Notes: generated by a model not told the origin, from the sequence alone. A stretch of 9,296 nt of DNA from DASYYE01 sp035946955 (GCA_035946955.1 DASYYE010000145.1:1-9296); one strand, 5' to 3'. Shown: positions 1 through 6,271, counted from the first letter of the stretch. Made by a program: numbers and translations.

Positions 1-800
1 GCGCCTCGCTGGCGGAGTTCTTGAGTACCTGGGACATCCGCTCGCCACAGGTCAGCGCCGAGGCCACCGAGCTCTTCCACGCCGCTCCCGGTGGGGTCCG
101 CACCACCCGGCCGTTCTCGCAGAGCGCCCGCTGGTCTTCGCTGGACACCGACCGGGCAGCCGGCTGCGTGCGGGACCGGGCACACGCCTACACCGCCGAT
201 GGCGGGCTCGCCGTGCTGTACGGCAACCTCGCCCCAGAAGGCGCCATCATCAAGACCGCGGGAGTGCCGGAGGAACTGTGGAGGTTCTCCGGCCCCGCCA
301 AGGTCTATGAGAGCCAGGAGGCGACCGTCGAGGCGATCCTCGCCGGCGCGGTGGTCGCGGGTGACGTGGTGGTCGTGCGCTACGAGGGGCCGCGGGGTGG
401 GCCGGGCATGCAGGAGATGCTGTACCCGACCAGCTTCCTCAAGGGCCGTGGCCTTGGCCGGGCCTGCGCGCTCATCACCGACGGCCGGTTCTCTGGTGGC
501 ACATCAGGCCTGTCGGTCTGCCATGTGGCTCCGGAAGCGGCGGCTGGTGGGGTGATCGCGCTCGCCCGCAACGGGGACCGGATCGTGATCGACATCCCCG
601 CGCGGGAACTGCGGCTGGACGTGCCCGACACTGAGCTCGCGGCCCGGCGCGCCAGCATCCTGGCGGACCATGGTGGTTACCGGGCAGCCGGCCGGGACCG
701 CCCGGTGAGTGAGGCACTGCGGGTCTACGCGGCCCTGGCGACCTCTGCCTCTACCGGCGCGGTCCGTGACCTCGGGGCACTGGCTCCCGCCGTGCCGTAG
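1..800 (+). CDS. ilvD: Dihydroxy-acid dehydratase, C-terminal part (5' end outside window)
   Basis: IlvD dehydrates 2,3-dihydroxy-3-methylbutanoate and 2,3-dihydroxy-3-methylpentanoate to the 2-keto acids of valine and isoleucine synthesis in the cytoplasm, using an Fe-S cluster. The frame is open from the window edge (first full codon at base 3), so the TTG at 21 is an internal codon and not a start. About 265 C-terminal residues are present. Family hallmarks are GGLAVLYGNLAPEGAIIKTAG, VVRYEGPRGGPGMQEMLYPT and, at about 480-550, DGRFSGGTSGLS followed by HVAPEAAAGG; the serine of the GGTSG loop is the proposed catalytic base in this family. The wording LYPTSFLKGRGLGRACALITDGRFSGG matches the longer E. 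coli-type IlvD (about 615 aa) better than the shorter form. The Fe-S cysteines would lie upstream of the window. The TAG stop overlaps the menA GTG by one base, suggesting co-translation. Confidence 0.96.
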   Translation, partial: ASLAEFLSTWDIRSPQVSAEATELFHAAPGGVRTTRPFSQSARWSSLDTDRAAGCVRDRAHAYTADGGLAVLYGNLAPEGAIIKTAGVPEELWRFSGPAKVYESQEATVEAILAGAVVAGDVVVVRYEGPRGGPGMQEMLYPTSFLKGRGLGRACALITDGRFSGGTSGLSVCHVAPEAAAGGVIALARNGDRIVIDIPARELRLDVPDTELAARRASILADHGGYRAAGRDRPVSEALRVYAALATSASTGAVRDLGALAPAVP

Positions 801-1672
801 TGGCCACCCCCGCGCAGTGGCTCGCCGGAGCCCGCCCCCGGACACTGCCTGCCGCAGTCGTGCCGGTCGTGGTCGGCTCCGGAGTCGCCGCTGGTGAAGG
901 CCACTTCGACTGGCCGCGGGCACTGCTCGCGCTGATGGTGGCACTGGCGCTGCAGGTCGGGGTGAACTACGCCAACGACTACAGCGACGGCGTGCGCGGC
1001 ACCGACGAGCAACGGGTGGGCCCAGCCCGGCTGGTCGCGGGCGGGCTCGCACGGCCGAAGCAGGTGCTGGCCGCCGCAGCGGTCAGCTTCGCGGTCGCCT
1101 GCGTGACGGGCCTGGTCCTGGCCATCCTGAGCTCCTGGTGGCTGGTGCTGGTCGGCGCGGCGGCCGTCGTGGCCGCCTGGACCTACACCGGCGGCCCCCG
1201 CCCGTATGGGTACCAGGGCCTGGGCGAGGTGGCGGTGTTCGCGTTCTTCGGGGTGGCCGCGGTGGTCGGCACGGCCTATGTGCAGACCGGCACCCTGAGC
1301 TGGCTCGCCTGGGCGGCGTCCGTGCCGGTCGGGCTGCTGGCCTGCTCCTTGCTGGTGGTCAACAACCTGCGCGACATCCCCTCCGACACCACCGCCGGGA
1401 AACGGACCCTGGCCGTCATGATCGGCGACACCCGCACCCGCGTGCTCTATGCGGGGTGCGCGCTGGTGCCGTTCGGGATCGCGGCGGCGATGGCCCCGGC
1501 CCGGCCGCTCACCCTGCTGACACTGGCCGCCCTGCCACTGGCGGTAGCGCCAGTGCGGGCGGTGCGGGCTGGCGCACGCGGGCTGGCGCTGGTCGCGACG
1601 CTCGTGCGGACCGGCAAGCTCCAGCTGGCTTTCGGCGCACTGCTGGCCCTTGGTCTCGCAATCCGGATCTAG
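800..1672 (+). CDS. menA: 1,4-dihydroxy-2-naphthoate polyprenyltransferase (MenA)
   Basis: MenA is an integral membrane UbiA-superfamily enzyme that attaches the polyprenyl tail to 1,4-dihydroxy-2-naphthoate, giving demethylmenaquinone. The 290-residue protein is a multi-pass hydrophobic chain, typical in length for MenA. The first Asp-rich prenyl-diphosphate/Mg site is NDYSDGVRGTDE (about residues 59-70), followed by RVGPARLV. The second is NNLRDIPSDTTAGKRT (188-203), a strong MenA signature. YTGGPRPYGYQGLGEV (129-144) and the C-terminal TGKLQLAFG (272-280) also fit the family. The start is the GTG that shares its first G with the ilvD TAG. No clear Shine-Dalgarno precedes it, so expression probably relies on translational coupling to ilvD. 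No other men genes are in the window, and the link between branched-chain amino acid synthesis and menaquinone looks positional, not functional. A GC hairpin follows 29 nt after the stop. Confidence 0.95.
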   Translation: MATPAQWLAGARPRTLPAAVVPVVVGSGVAAGEGHFDWPRALLALMVALALQVGVNYANDYSDGVRGTDEQRVGPARLVAGGLARPKQVLAAAAVSFAVACVTGLVLAILSSWWLVLVGAAAVVAAWTYTGGPRPYGYQGLGEVAVFAFFGVAAVVGTAYVQTGTLSWLAWAASVPVGLLACSLLVVNNLRDIPSDTTAGKRTLAVMIGDTRTRVLYAGCALVPFGIAAAMAPARPLTLLTLAALPLAVAPVRAVRAGARGLALVATLVRTGKLQLAFGALLALGLAIRI

Positions 1673-1701
1673 CGGACCGGGTCTGGTGGTACCGGCGTGT
1701 C

Positions 1702-1733
1702 CCGGGGCCCCATGCCCTAGCCTGGGGCCCCGG
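1702..1733 (+). terminator. Strong GC hairpin after menA, probable terminator
   Basis: CCGGGGCCCC (1702-1711) and GGGGCCCCGG (1724-1733) form a perfect 10-bp all-GC stem around a 12-nt loop, 29 nt after the menA stop. There is no U-tract, which is common for actinomycete terminators. Each arm core (GGGGCCCC) is itself self-complementary. Position and stability suggest it ends the ilvD-menA transcript before the propeller gene. It could also act as an attenuator or mRNA 3'-end stabiliser. Confidence 0.5.
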
Positions 1734-1799
1734 TGCCCCCCTGACTGACGTATCGGCTGGTCAGGACCGTACGGGCGGGTGAGTGCCGTCCACCAACAA

Positions 1800-1807
1800 G
1801 GGAAGGA
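1800..1807 (+). promoter_or_regulatory. Shine-Dalgarno that decides the start of the propeller lipoprotein
   Basis: GGGAAGGA lies 7 nt upstream of the GTG at 1815. The alternative upstream GTG at 1779 lacks a comparable site and would add 12 polar residues in front of the signal peptide. Confidence 0.65.
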
Positions 1808-1814
1808 CAGTCCC

Positions 1815-4046
1815 GTGCCCAGACACTGGACTCTCGCTGCAACCGGTCTGTTCCTCGCCGCGAGCGCCGCGGCCTGTTCCGCCAACAGCATCCCGCCTCC
1901 CCCCGCTGCCAAGCCATCTCACCCCGCTGACCCGTCCCCGACGGCGTCGGCGCCTGGCGCGGACCTGACACTGCAGATCACCCCCGCCCCCTACCAGCTG
2001 CCGTCCGGGATCGCCCGCGAGGTCGTGCTCGCCCAGGGCACGGACCTGCTGGTCCTGGGCGGGCTCACCAACCAGGGCGCCACGACCAGCGAGGTCACCA
2101 GGGTCGACTCGGTGACCGGTCGGGCCACCCCCGCGGGCCGGCTGGCGGCCCCCACCCACGACGCAGCGGGCGCGGTGCTGGGCGGGCAGCCCGTCGTGTT
2201 CGGCGGCGGCTCCGCCAACAGCATCGCAACCGTCCAGGCGCTCACCGGCCGCCGTGGCAGCGTGGCAGGCCAGCTGCCGGAGATCCGCTCCGACCTGTCG
2301 GCGGTGACGCTGGGGAACACGGCTTACCTGCTCGGTGGCTACGACGGCACCACCTGGAACCCGCGCGTGCTGGCCACGACCGACGGGGCACACTTCCGGA
2401 CGGTGGCGCGGCTGCCGGTGCCGGTCAGGTACGCGGCCGTGGCCGGGCTGGGCGACCAGATCTGGGTGTTCGGCGGTGAGGTCCCCTCCGGGTCCACCAA
2501 TGTCATCCAGCAGGTAGACCTGGGCACGGGCAAGGCGTCCGTGGTGGGCCACCTGCCGGGGCCGCTGTCCGCGGCAACCGCGTTCACCCTGGGGGGCGAG
2601 GTCTTCGTCGCTGGTGGGACGCCTCCGGGAAACCGTCCCACCAGCGACCAGGTCTTCGCCTACGACCCGGCAGGCCACCGGGTGCACCGGGTTGGCAAGC
2701 TGCCGGTGCCGGTGAGCAATGCCGCGGTCGCGGTAGTGGGCAGCACCGCTTTCCTGGTCGGTGGCAGCGACGGACCTCGCCAGGTGCCGGCGGTCACCGA
2801 GATGCGGTTGGTCAGCGTGGCCGCCGCAGTGACTCCCGGTGCCAGCGCGGTCGGGGCTGCGGACATGGCCGGCCCCGGGGGCGAAACGGACCGAGGCAGC
2901 ACCGATGCGTCGAGCGCTGACGTCGACCCAGCGGGTGCAGCCGCCCCAGCGGACACAGCCGCCCCAGCGGGCACAGCCGGCCCAGCGGGAACGGCAGACC
3001 CGCCCGGGGAGGACCCCGCGGGCGCATCCGGCGCGGCGAGCGGCTCGCTGCTGAGCAACGCACCCTGGCTTGGCCCACCCCACGGCAAGGGCCACCTCAG
3101 GCCGGGTTCAGACCCCTCGGTCCTGCCGGGCGACATCCTGATCGCCGACGACTGGAACAACCGGCTGCTCATCGTGGACCCGCAGGGCCGGGTCCGGTGG
3201 CGTTTCCCCCGTCCCGGCGACCTCGCCCGTGGACAGGGCTTCCAGCTCCCCGACGACGCGTTCTTCTCCCCCGACGGCAAATACATCATTGCCACCGAAG
3301 AGGAGTACTCAGTCGTCAGCGTGATCAGCATCGCCAAACACAAGATCGTGTACCGGTACGGGACGCAAGGCGTGGCCGGCAGCGCCAGCGACTTCGTGTC
3401 CAACCCCGACGACGCGATGATGATGCCCAACGGCATGCTGATGACCGCGGACATCAAGAACTGCCGGCTGCTCCTGCTGCCTCCCTGGGCCCGCCAGATC
3501 CACCGCCCATTGCGCATCATCGGCCAGACCGATTCCTGTGGGCACAACCCGCCGCACCAGTTCGGCAGTCCCAACGGCGCATTCCCGGCGACCAACGGCG
3601 ACTACATCGTGACCGAGATCAATGGTGACTGGGCATCCATGATGAGCCTGGGCGGGCACGTCCTGTGGTCCGTCCACCCGCCCGGCGTGGCCTATCCCTC
3701 CGACACCAACGAGGTATACCCGGGCCGTTACCTCACCGTGGACTACTCCCAGCCGGGGCAGGTGGTGGAGTTCAACACACACGGCCGCCTGCTGTGGCGG
3801 TTCGGCGGCCTCAACCACCCGTCCCTGGCTCTGCCACTGCCCAATGGCGACATCCTGGTCAACGACGACTACAACGACAGAGTGATCGTGATCGACCCAC
3901 TCAAGAACCGGATCGTCTGGCAGTACGGCCACACCGGTGTGGCCGGCACCGCTCCGGGCTACCTCAACGACCCGGACGGGGTCGACCTGGCACCACCCGA
4001 CTCGATGCTCATCGCCCACGCCCCCACCATGGGAGAGCCCCGGTGA
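1815..4046 (+). CDS. Putative secreted lipoprotein with kelch propeller plus NHL/PQQ-like propeller
   Basis: No specific function is recognised. With the GTG at 1815, which has a good Shine-Dalgarno, the product is 743 aa. It begins with a short basic n-region, a hydrophobic stretch and AASAAAC (Cys21), which reads as a lipobox, although position -3 is Ala instead of Leu. A Pro-rich tether follows. Residues about 65-335 carry six kelch-type Gly-Gly doublets spaced about 47 residues apart (near 82, 130, 174, 220, 267 and 316: LVLGG, VVFGG, YLLGG, WVFGG, FVAGG, FLVGG), enough for one six-bladed propeller. A low-complexity Ala/Pro/Gly/Thr linker (about 340-425) leads to a second propeller-like domain of NHL/PQQ type (about 437-735) with DILIADDWNNRLLIVDP and DILVNDDYNDRVIVIDP as matching blades. 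A repeated YG-(T/H)-(Q/T)-GVAG motif occurs at about 515 and 704. I infer an extracytoplasmic binding or scaffold role. The alternative start at 1779 gives 755 aa. The TGA stop overlaps the next gene's GTG. Confidence 0.85.
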   Translation: MPRHWTLAATGLFLAASAAACSANSIPPPPAAKPSHPADPSPTASAPGADLTLQITPAPYQLPSGIAREVVLAQGTDLLVLGGLTNQGATTSEVTRVDSVTGRATPAGRLAAPTHDAAGAVLGGQPVVFGGGSANSIATVQALTGRRGSVAGQLPEIRSDLSAVTLGNTAYLLGGYDGTTWNPRVLATTDGAHFRTVARLPVPVRYAAVAGLGDQIWVFGGEVPSGSTNVIQQVDLGTGKASVVGHLPGPLSAATAFTLGGEVFVAGGTPPGNRPTSDQVFAYDPAGHRVHRVGKLPVPVSNAAVAVVGSTAFLVGGSDGPRQVPAVTEMRLVSVAAAVTPGASAVGAADMAGPGGETDRGSTDASSADVDPAGAAAPADTAAPAGTAGPAGTADPPGEDPAGASGAASGSLLSNAPWLGPPHGKGHLRPGSDPSVLPGDILIADDWNNRLLIVDPQGRVRWRFPRPGDLARGQGFQLPDDAFFSPDGKYIIATEEEYSVVSVISIAKHKIVYRYGTQGVAGSASDFVSNPDDAMMMPNGMLMTADIKNCRLLLLPPWARQIHRPLRIIGQTDSCGHNPPHQFGSPNGAFPATNGDYIVTEINGDWASMMSLGGHVLWSVHPPGVAYPSDTNEVYPGRYLTVDYSQPGQVVEFNTHGRLLWRFGGLNHPSLALPLPNGDILVNDDYNDRVIVIDPLKNRIVWQYGHTGVAGTAPGYLNDPDGVDLAPPDSMLIAHAPTMGEPR
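2928..2999 (+). repeat. Four tandem 18-bp units encoding the inter-propeller linker
   Basis: Four in-frame 18-nt units start at 2928, 2946, 2964 and 2982. Each begins CCAGCG and encodes PAGAAA, PADTAA, PAGTAG and PAGTAD. Units 2 and 3 are closest to each other; the fourth is the most diverged. As whole codon multiples, gain or loss of units would only change the linker length between the two propellers. Confidence 0.85.
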
Positions 4047-4668
4047 GCACGGCAGGGGTGGGCCCGGTGACGCGGGTCGGTCTCGAAGTGGGCAGGAAGT
4101 GGGTGTTCGCGTCCGCGCTGGAGTGGCCAGGGTGGTGCCGCCGTGGCAAGGGCGGCGAAGACGCGGCAATAGATGCGCTGCTCGGCTATGCCGACCGCTA
4201 CGTACTGGTGGCTGGCCCGGGGTTCACCCCCGGTGAAGTCAGCGTGGTCGGGAAGGTCACCGGCAATGCCACCACAGACTTCGGCGCACCGGACGTGACC
4301 GGGCCGTGGGACGACGCCCCCCTGGCGCCCGAGGAGGCGGACCGGCAGACCAGCCTGCTGGAGGCGTCGTGGCGGTACTTCGACACGGTCGTGGCCTGGG
4401 CTCCCGCTGAGTTGCGAAAGGGCCCCAGGGTGGCGGCCGGGACCGCGACGCGATCGCGGACCACGTCCGTGAGGCAGAGCGGGGTTTTGGTCCCAAGATC
4501 GGTGTCCGGATCCCGCCGCAGACGCCCTGGATGGACCAACGGGCATGCATCACGGCCGCATTGCGAGCTGGCGCGCCGACCGGGACATGGCCGGCGCGCT
4601 ACACGCTCCGCCGCCTCACCTGGCACGTGCTCGACCACGCCTGGGAAATCGAGGACAAGAGTTCCTGA
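4043..4668 (+). pseudogene. DinB-like four-helix-bundle protein, broken by a single-base deletion
   Basis: The reading frame starts at the GTG that overlaps the upstream TGA (GTGA), so it is probably translationally coupled to the propeller lipoprotein. Up to about 4429 it encodes 129 residues ending LRKGPR. Inserting one G into the GGG run at 4428-4430 continues the protein as GGGRDRDAIADHVREAERGFG and on to TWHVLDHAWEIEDKSS, with a TGA at 4666-4668; the total is 208 aa. The restored C-terminus carries DHVREAE (His141) and an HVLDH pair (His195, His199), the His plus HxxxH arrangement of DinB/mycothiol-dependent-type metal-binding bundles. Without the missing base, the frame runs on to a TAA at 4805-4807 as an Arg/Pro-rich tail (254 aa) with none of these histidines, so the product as written should lack the metal site. 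The family assignment is by remembered motifs, and the substrate is unknown. The lesion may be a homopolymer sequencing error. Confidence 0.72.
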
Positions 4669-4772
4669 GGTTCTGGCCCCCCGGGAACCGGTCCGGTCAC
4701 CCAGGCCCGTGAGCTTGGCCACGACGGCTCCCGCTCCCCCGGCCCGCACCACCCGCCCTGGCGCGTCTGCGC

Positions 4773-4778
4773 TACCCT
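4773..4778 (+). promoter_or_regulatory. Candidate -10 element upstream of ndk
   Basis: TACCCT fits the loose actinobacterial TANNNT -10 pattern and lies 45 nt before the ndk ATG. No convincing -35 box is visible 16-18 nt upstream, so this is weak. The 155 nt between the DinB-like stop (4668) and ndk hold little else: a 5-bp inverted repeat (GGTTC 4669-4673, GAACC 4685-4689) without a U-tract, and a GGAG Shine-Dalgarno at 4810-4813. Confidence 0.25.
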
Positions 4779-4823
4779 ACGGGAGTTCTTTCCGCCCTGG
4801 ATCGTAACTGGAGTTGTTCGCAC

Positions 4824-5363
4824 ATGCAGGAACGCACTCTTGTAATCGTGAAGCCCGACGCCTACCAGCGAGGGCTGACCGGTGTCATCTTGGCTCGTTT
4901 GGAGCAGCGCCAGCTCGTTGTCGAGGCGATCCGCGTCTCCCGTAACGAGAAGGGGATCATCGAGGACCACTACCCCCGCTCGGCGGAGTGGCTGGAGATC
5001 GTGGGCAGCAAGACCCTGGAGGACTACGCCAGGCTCGGTGTCTCGGCTAAGGAGCGGCTCGGCACGGACAGCGCGGTCGAGATCGGCCAGATGGTGCGCA
5101 ACTGGCTGACCCAGTTCCTGCTCAGTGCGCCGGTCGTGCCAATGGTGGTCTCCGGCAACCGTGCCATAGAGACCGTCCGGAAGATCATCGGTGCCACGCT
5201 CCCGGTGGCGGCGGCCCCCGGCACGATCCGCGGGGACTTCAGCTCTGACTCCCCCGACCTGGCCAACTCCGAGCAGCGCCCGGTAATGAACCTCGTGCAC
5301 GCCTCCGGCGACCCCGAAGAGGCAGCCCGCGAGATCGCCCTCTGGTTCCCAGAATTGCCCTAA
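4824..5363 (+). CDS. ndk: Nucleoside diphosphate kinase, long divergent form
   Basis: Ndk moves the gamma phosphate from NTPs to NDPs through a phospho-histidine intermediate, balancing nucleotide pools in the cytoplasm. The 179-residue protein starts RTLVIVKPDAYQRGL (Lys10 in the nucleotide site) and keeps APGTIRGDF (131-139) and the active-site NLVHAS with catalytic His159, then EEAAREIALWF. Usual bacterial Ndk is about 135-145 aa. The extra length sits in two places. One is about residues 54-92, between EDHYP and the segment leading to SAPVVPMVV, and contains KTLEDYARLGVSAKERLG and AVEIGQMVRNWL. The other is about 140-153 (SSDSPDLANSEQRP), just before the active-site His. These insertions resemble a long Ndk type I recall from scattered bacterial lineages; I cannot confirm its distribution here. 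The ATG has GGAG 10 nt upstream. No terminator hairpin is evident after the stop. Confidence 0.93.
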   Translation: MQERTLVIVKPDAYQRGLTGVILARLEQRQLVVEAIRVSRNEKGIIEDHYPRSAEWLEIVGSKTLEDYARLGVSAKERLGTDSAVEIGQMVRNWLTQFLLSAPVVPMVVSGNRAIETVRKIIGATLPVAAAPGTIRGDFSSDSPDLANSEQRPVMNLVHASGDPEEAAREIALWFPELP

Positions 5364-5390
5364 ACCCACTCCCCCCGTCACCCCCCTCAC

Positions 5391-5644
5391 ACAGCCGTCC
5401 CAACGATTGTCCTGCGGCCGGTCATGATCCTTCAGGCCAGGCTTTGCGCCGGGTGACGGAATCCGCAGCCGAACTGGGTGCTTTCGTCCACGTTGATGAC
5501 GTCGCCACAGCAGTTCTCCGCGCTCTCTCAGCCAACGTGAGCGGGCACGTCCGGCTTACCCTGTGCGGTCTCGGCCAGTTCGACACCAGTGCCACCCAGC
5601 AGATCCTCGGCTGGCGACCCAGCCGGGGGGTGGCCAGCGCGTAG
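5391..5644 (+). pseudogene. Remnant of an NAD-dependent epimerase/dehydratase (extended SDR)
   Basis: Two pieces of an SDR-like protein lie in different frames. In the frame of base 5391, TAVPTIVLRPVMIL (5391-5432) matches the strand that precedes the substrate domain in extended SDRs, and the frame closes at a TGA (5454-5456). From about 5447, in another frame, RRVTESAAELGAFVHVDDVATAVLRALSANVSGHV runs to ILGWRPSRG and a TAG at 5642-5644. FVHVDDVATAVLRAL and the terminal LGWRP are typical of the C-terminal part of this family. The Rossmann N-terminus (GxxGxxG) is absent, and the stretch expected between the two pieces appears deleted. A standalone 66-aa product from the TTG at 5444 could be translated, but it has no credible Shine-Dalgarno and could not bind NAD. 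This looks like a degenerate fragment. Confidence 0.55.
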
Positions 5645-5720
5645 TCCATCAGCCTGATCCCCCGACCACCGTGGGAGCCTCACTGCGGCGCCAGCCCGCG
5701 TCGACACCGTGCCACCCAGC
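5580..5720. repeat. Imperfect 21-bp direct repeat, 121 bp apart
   Basis: TCGACACCAGTGCCACCCAGC (5580-5600) recurs at 5701-5720 with one A missing and is otherwise identical. The first copy lies inside the epimerase remnant (encoding FDTSATQ); the second lies just upstream of the HutC-like operator. The likeliest origin is a local duplication during decay. There is no terminal inverted repeat or transposase, so this is not evidence of an insertion sequence. Confidence 0.6.
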
Positions 5721-5730
5721 CAGGTATCGT

Positions 5731-5753
5731 CTGTCTAGACAGATCTAGACAGG
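5731..5753. promoter_or_regulatory. HutC/GntR-type operator with no recognisable downstream gene
   Basis: CTGTCTAGACAG (5731-5742) is a perfect 12-bp palindrome that fits the published HutC-subfamily consensus (GTMTAKAC core). It is followed by a second copy of the right arm, so CTGTCTAGA (5731-5739) and TCTAGACAG (5744-5752) also form a 9-bp inverted repeat with a 4-nt spacer, and TCTAGACAG recurs at a 10-bp period (5734, 5744). TATCGT at 5725-5730 could be a -10 box directly upstream. Such sites usually sit before a gntR gene or its target. Here the first possible ORF (GTG at 5763) stops after 19 codons. Confidence 0.6.
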
Positions 5754-5841
5754 TGATATGAGGTGACCGACGCGGCCGCTGCTTCACCGCCCTGCCCGCC
5801 CAGCGGTACGCGGCTGGCCTGAGCGATGAATGTGGCGTCAA

Positions 5842-5857
5842 GGACAATCTTTTGTCC
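5842..5857. repeat. Inverted repeat GGACAA-N4-TTGTCC
   Basis: A perfect 6-bp inverted repeat around TCTT. It may be an operator half-site pair or a small hairpin, and it sits 12 bp before a longer palindrome and 117 bp before the antitoxin start. Confidence 0.5.
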
Positions 5858-5869
5858 GCCAGCTCACAT

Positions 5870-5887
5870 CGATCATCGCGATGATCG
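5870..5887. promoter_or_regulatory. Perfect 18-bp palindrome upstream of the Phd/YefM-PIN pair
   Basis: CGATCATCGCGATGATCG is fully self-complementary and ends 87 nt before the antitoxin ATG. Phd/YefM antitoxins bind palindromes in their own promoters, so this is a candidate autoregulatory site, though it is further upstream than is typical. Confidence 0.4.
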
Positions 5888-5974
5888 CCAGCCTGCGGTA
5901 CTCGCCAGGCGTGAGTGGTCCGAGTGGCGGCAGTCCACAACCTGAGGGAACCGAATAGGCATGAGTGAGGTGTT

Positions 5975-6271
5975 ATGACGTCACCGAATCCAGATCACTG
6001 GCAGATCCAAGAGGCTAAGCAGCGCTTCAGCGAGATGATCCGTGCCGTAACCCACGGCGGGCCGCAGATCATCACCCGGCACGGTGAGGATGTCGCGGTG
6101 GTCGTGGACATCGCCGAGTACCGCAGGCTGACGAGACCCCGGCCAGATCTGGCGGACATCCTGCTCGGCGGCCCGAAGCTTGATGATGCCGCCGCTGATG
6201 TCTTCGCGGAAATCGAGGCCGAGCGTAAGACGGACTTCGGGCGCGTGGCCGACCTCGAGGCGGGCATGTGA
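5975..6271 (+). CDS. Type II antitoxin, Phd/YefM family
   Basis: This 98-aa protein would neutralise the PIN toxin encoded immediately downstream and repress its own promoter as a dimer. The N-terminal part, WQIQEAKQRFSEMIRAV (about 8-24), then GGPQIITRHGEDVAVVVDIAEYRRL (about 28-52), is the Phd/YefM DNA-binding and dimerisation fold, including the typical 'ITRHGEDVAVVV' strand pair. The C-terminal part, about 60-98 (ILLGGPKLDDAAADVFAEIEAERKTDFGRV), is charged and probably wraps the toxin. The start is the ATG at 5975, with GAGG four nt upstream. The TGA overlaps the toxin GTG by 4 nt (GTGA), ensuring antitoxin-first translation. All expected segments are present and no damage is seen. Confidence 0.92.
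   Translation: MTSPNPDHWQIQEAKQRFSEMIRAVTHGGPQIITRHGEDVAVVVDIAEYRRLTRPRPDLADILLGGPKLDDAAADVFAEIEAERKTDFGRVADLEAGM

Larger units (their letters stand above)
5754..5974 (+). other. Gap between operator and antitoxin, no convincing gene
   Basis: Only very short frames are open here. GTG 5763 gives 19 aa; ATG 5826 gives 39 aa; ATG 5830 gives a 42-aa frame starting MWRQGQSFVRQLTSIIAMIASL and ending at 5958. None has a proper Shine-Dalgarno or a recognisable domain. The stretch does hold two symmetric elements (5842-5857 and 5870-5887), listed separately. It probably combines remains of a gene lost from behind the operator with the promoter region of the toxin-antitoxin pair. Confidence 0.4.

Noticed and set aside
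21..23. TTG at 21 as the start of the first gene
   Set aside because: The frame is open to the window edge and IlvD homology demands several hundred more N-terminal residues.
725..1912. Long - strand open frame (395 aa) opposite menA
   Set aside because: Composition is Gln/Gly/His/Arg-rich with no domain. It lies antisense to a clear MenA and arises from GC-rich third positions.
2928..2999. Possible CRISPR-like array
   Set aside because: The units are contiguous 18-mers without spacers and translate in frame as a Pro/Ala linker.
1761..3095. Long - strand open frame (444 aa) opposite the kelch region
   Set aside because: Low-complexity Arg/Gly/His text and no signature; the + strand has regular kelch repeats and a signal peptide.
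4669..4689. Terminator after the DinB-like gene
   Set aside because: The stem is only five base pairs with a large loop and no U-tract; too weak to list.
3665..4807. A 380-aa + strand protein
   Set aside because: Its first half is an out-of-frame shadow of the propeller gene. Only the part from GTG 4043 is real, and its tail after 4430 is out of frame with the homologous-looking sequence.
5580..5720. Insertion-sequence ends or attachment sites
   Set aside because: There is only one short direct repeat; no inverted ends, integrase or tRNA gene is present.
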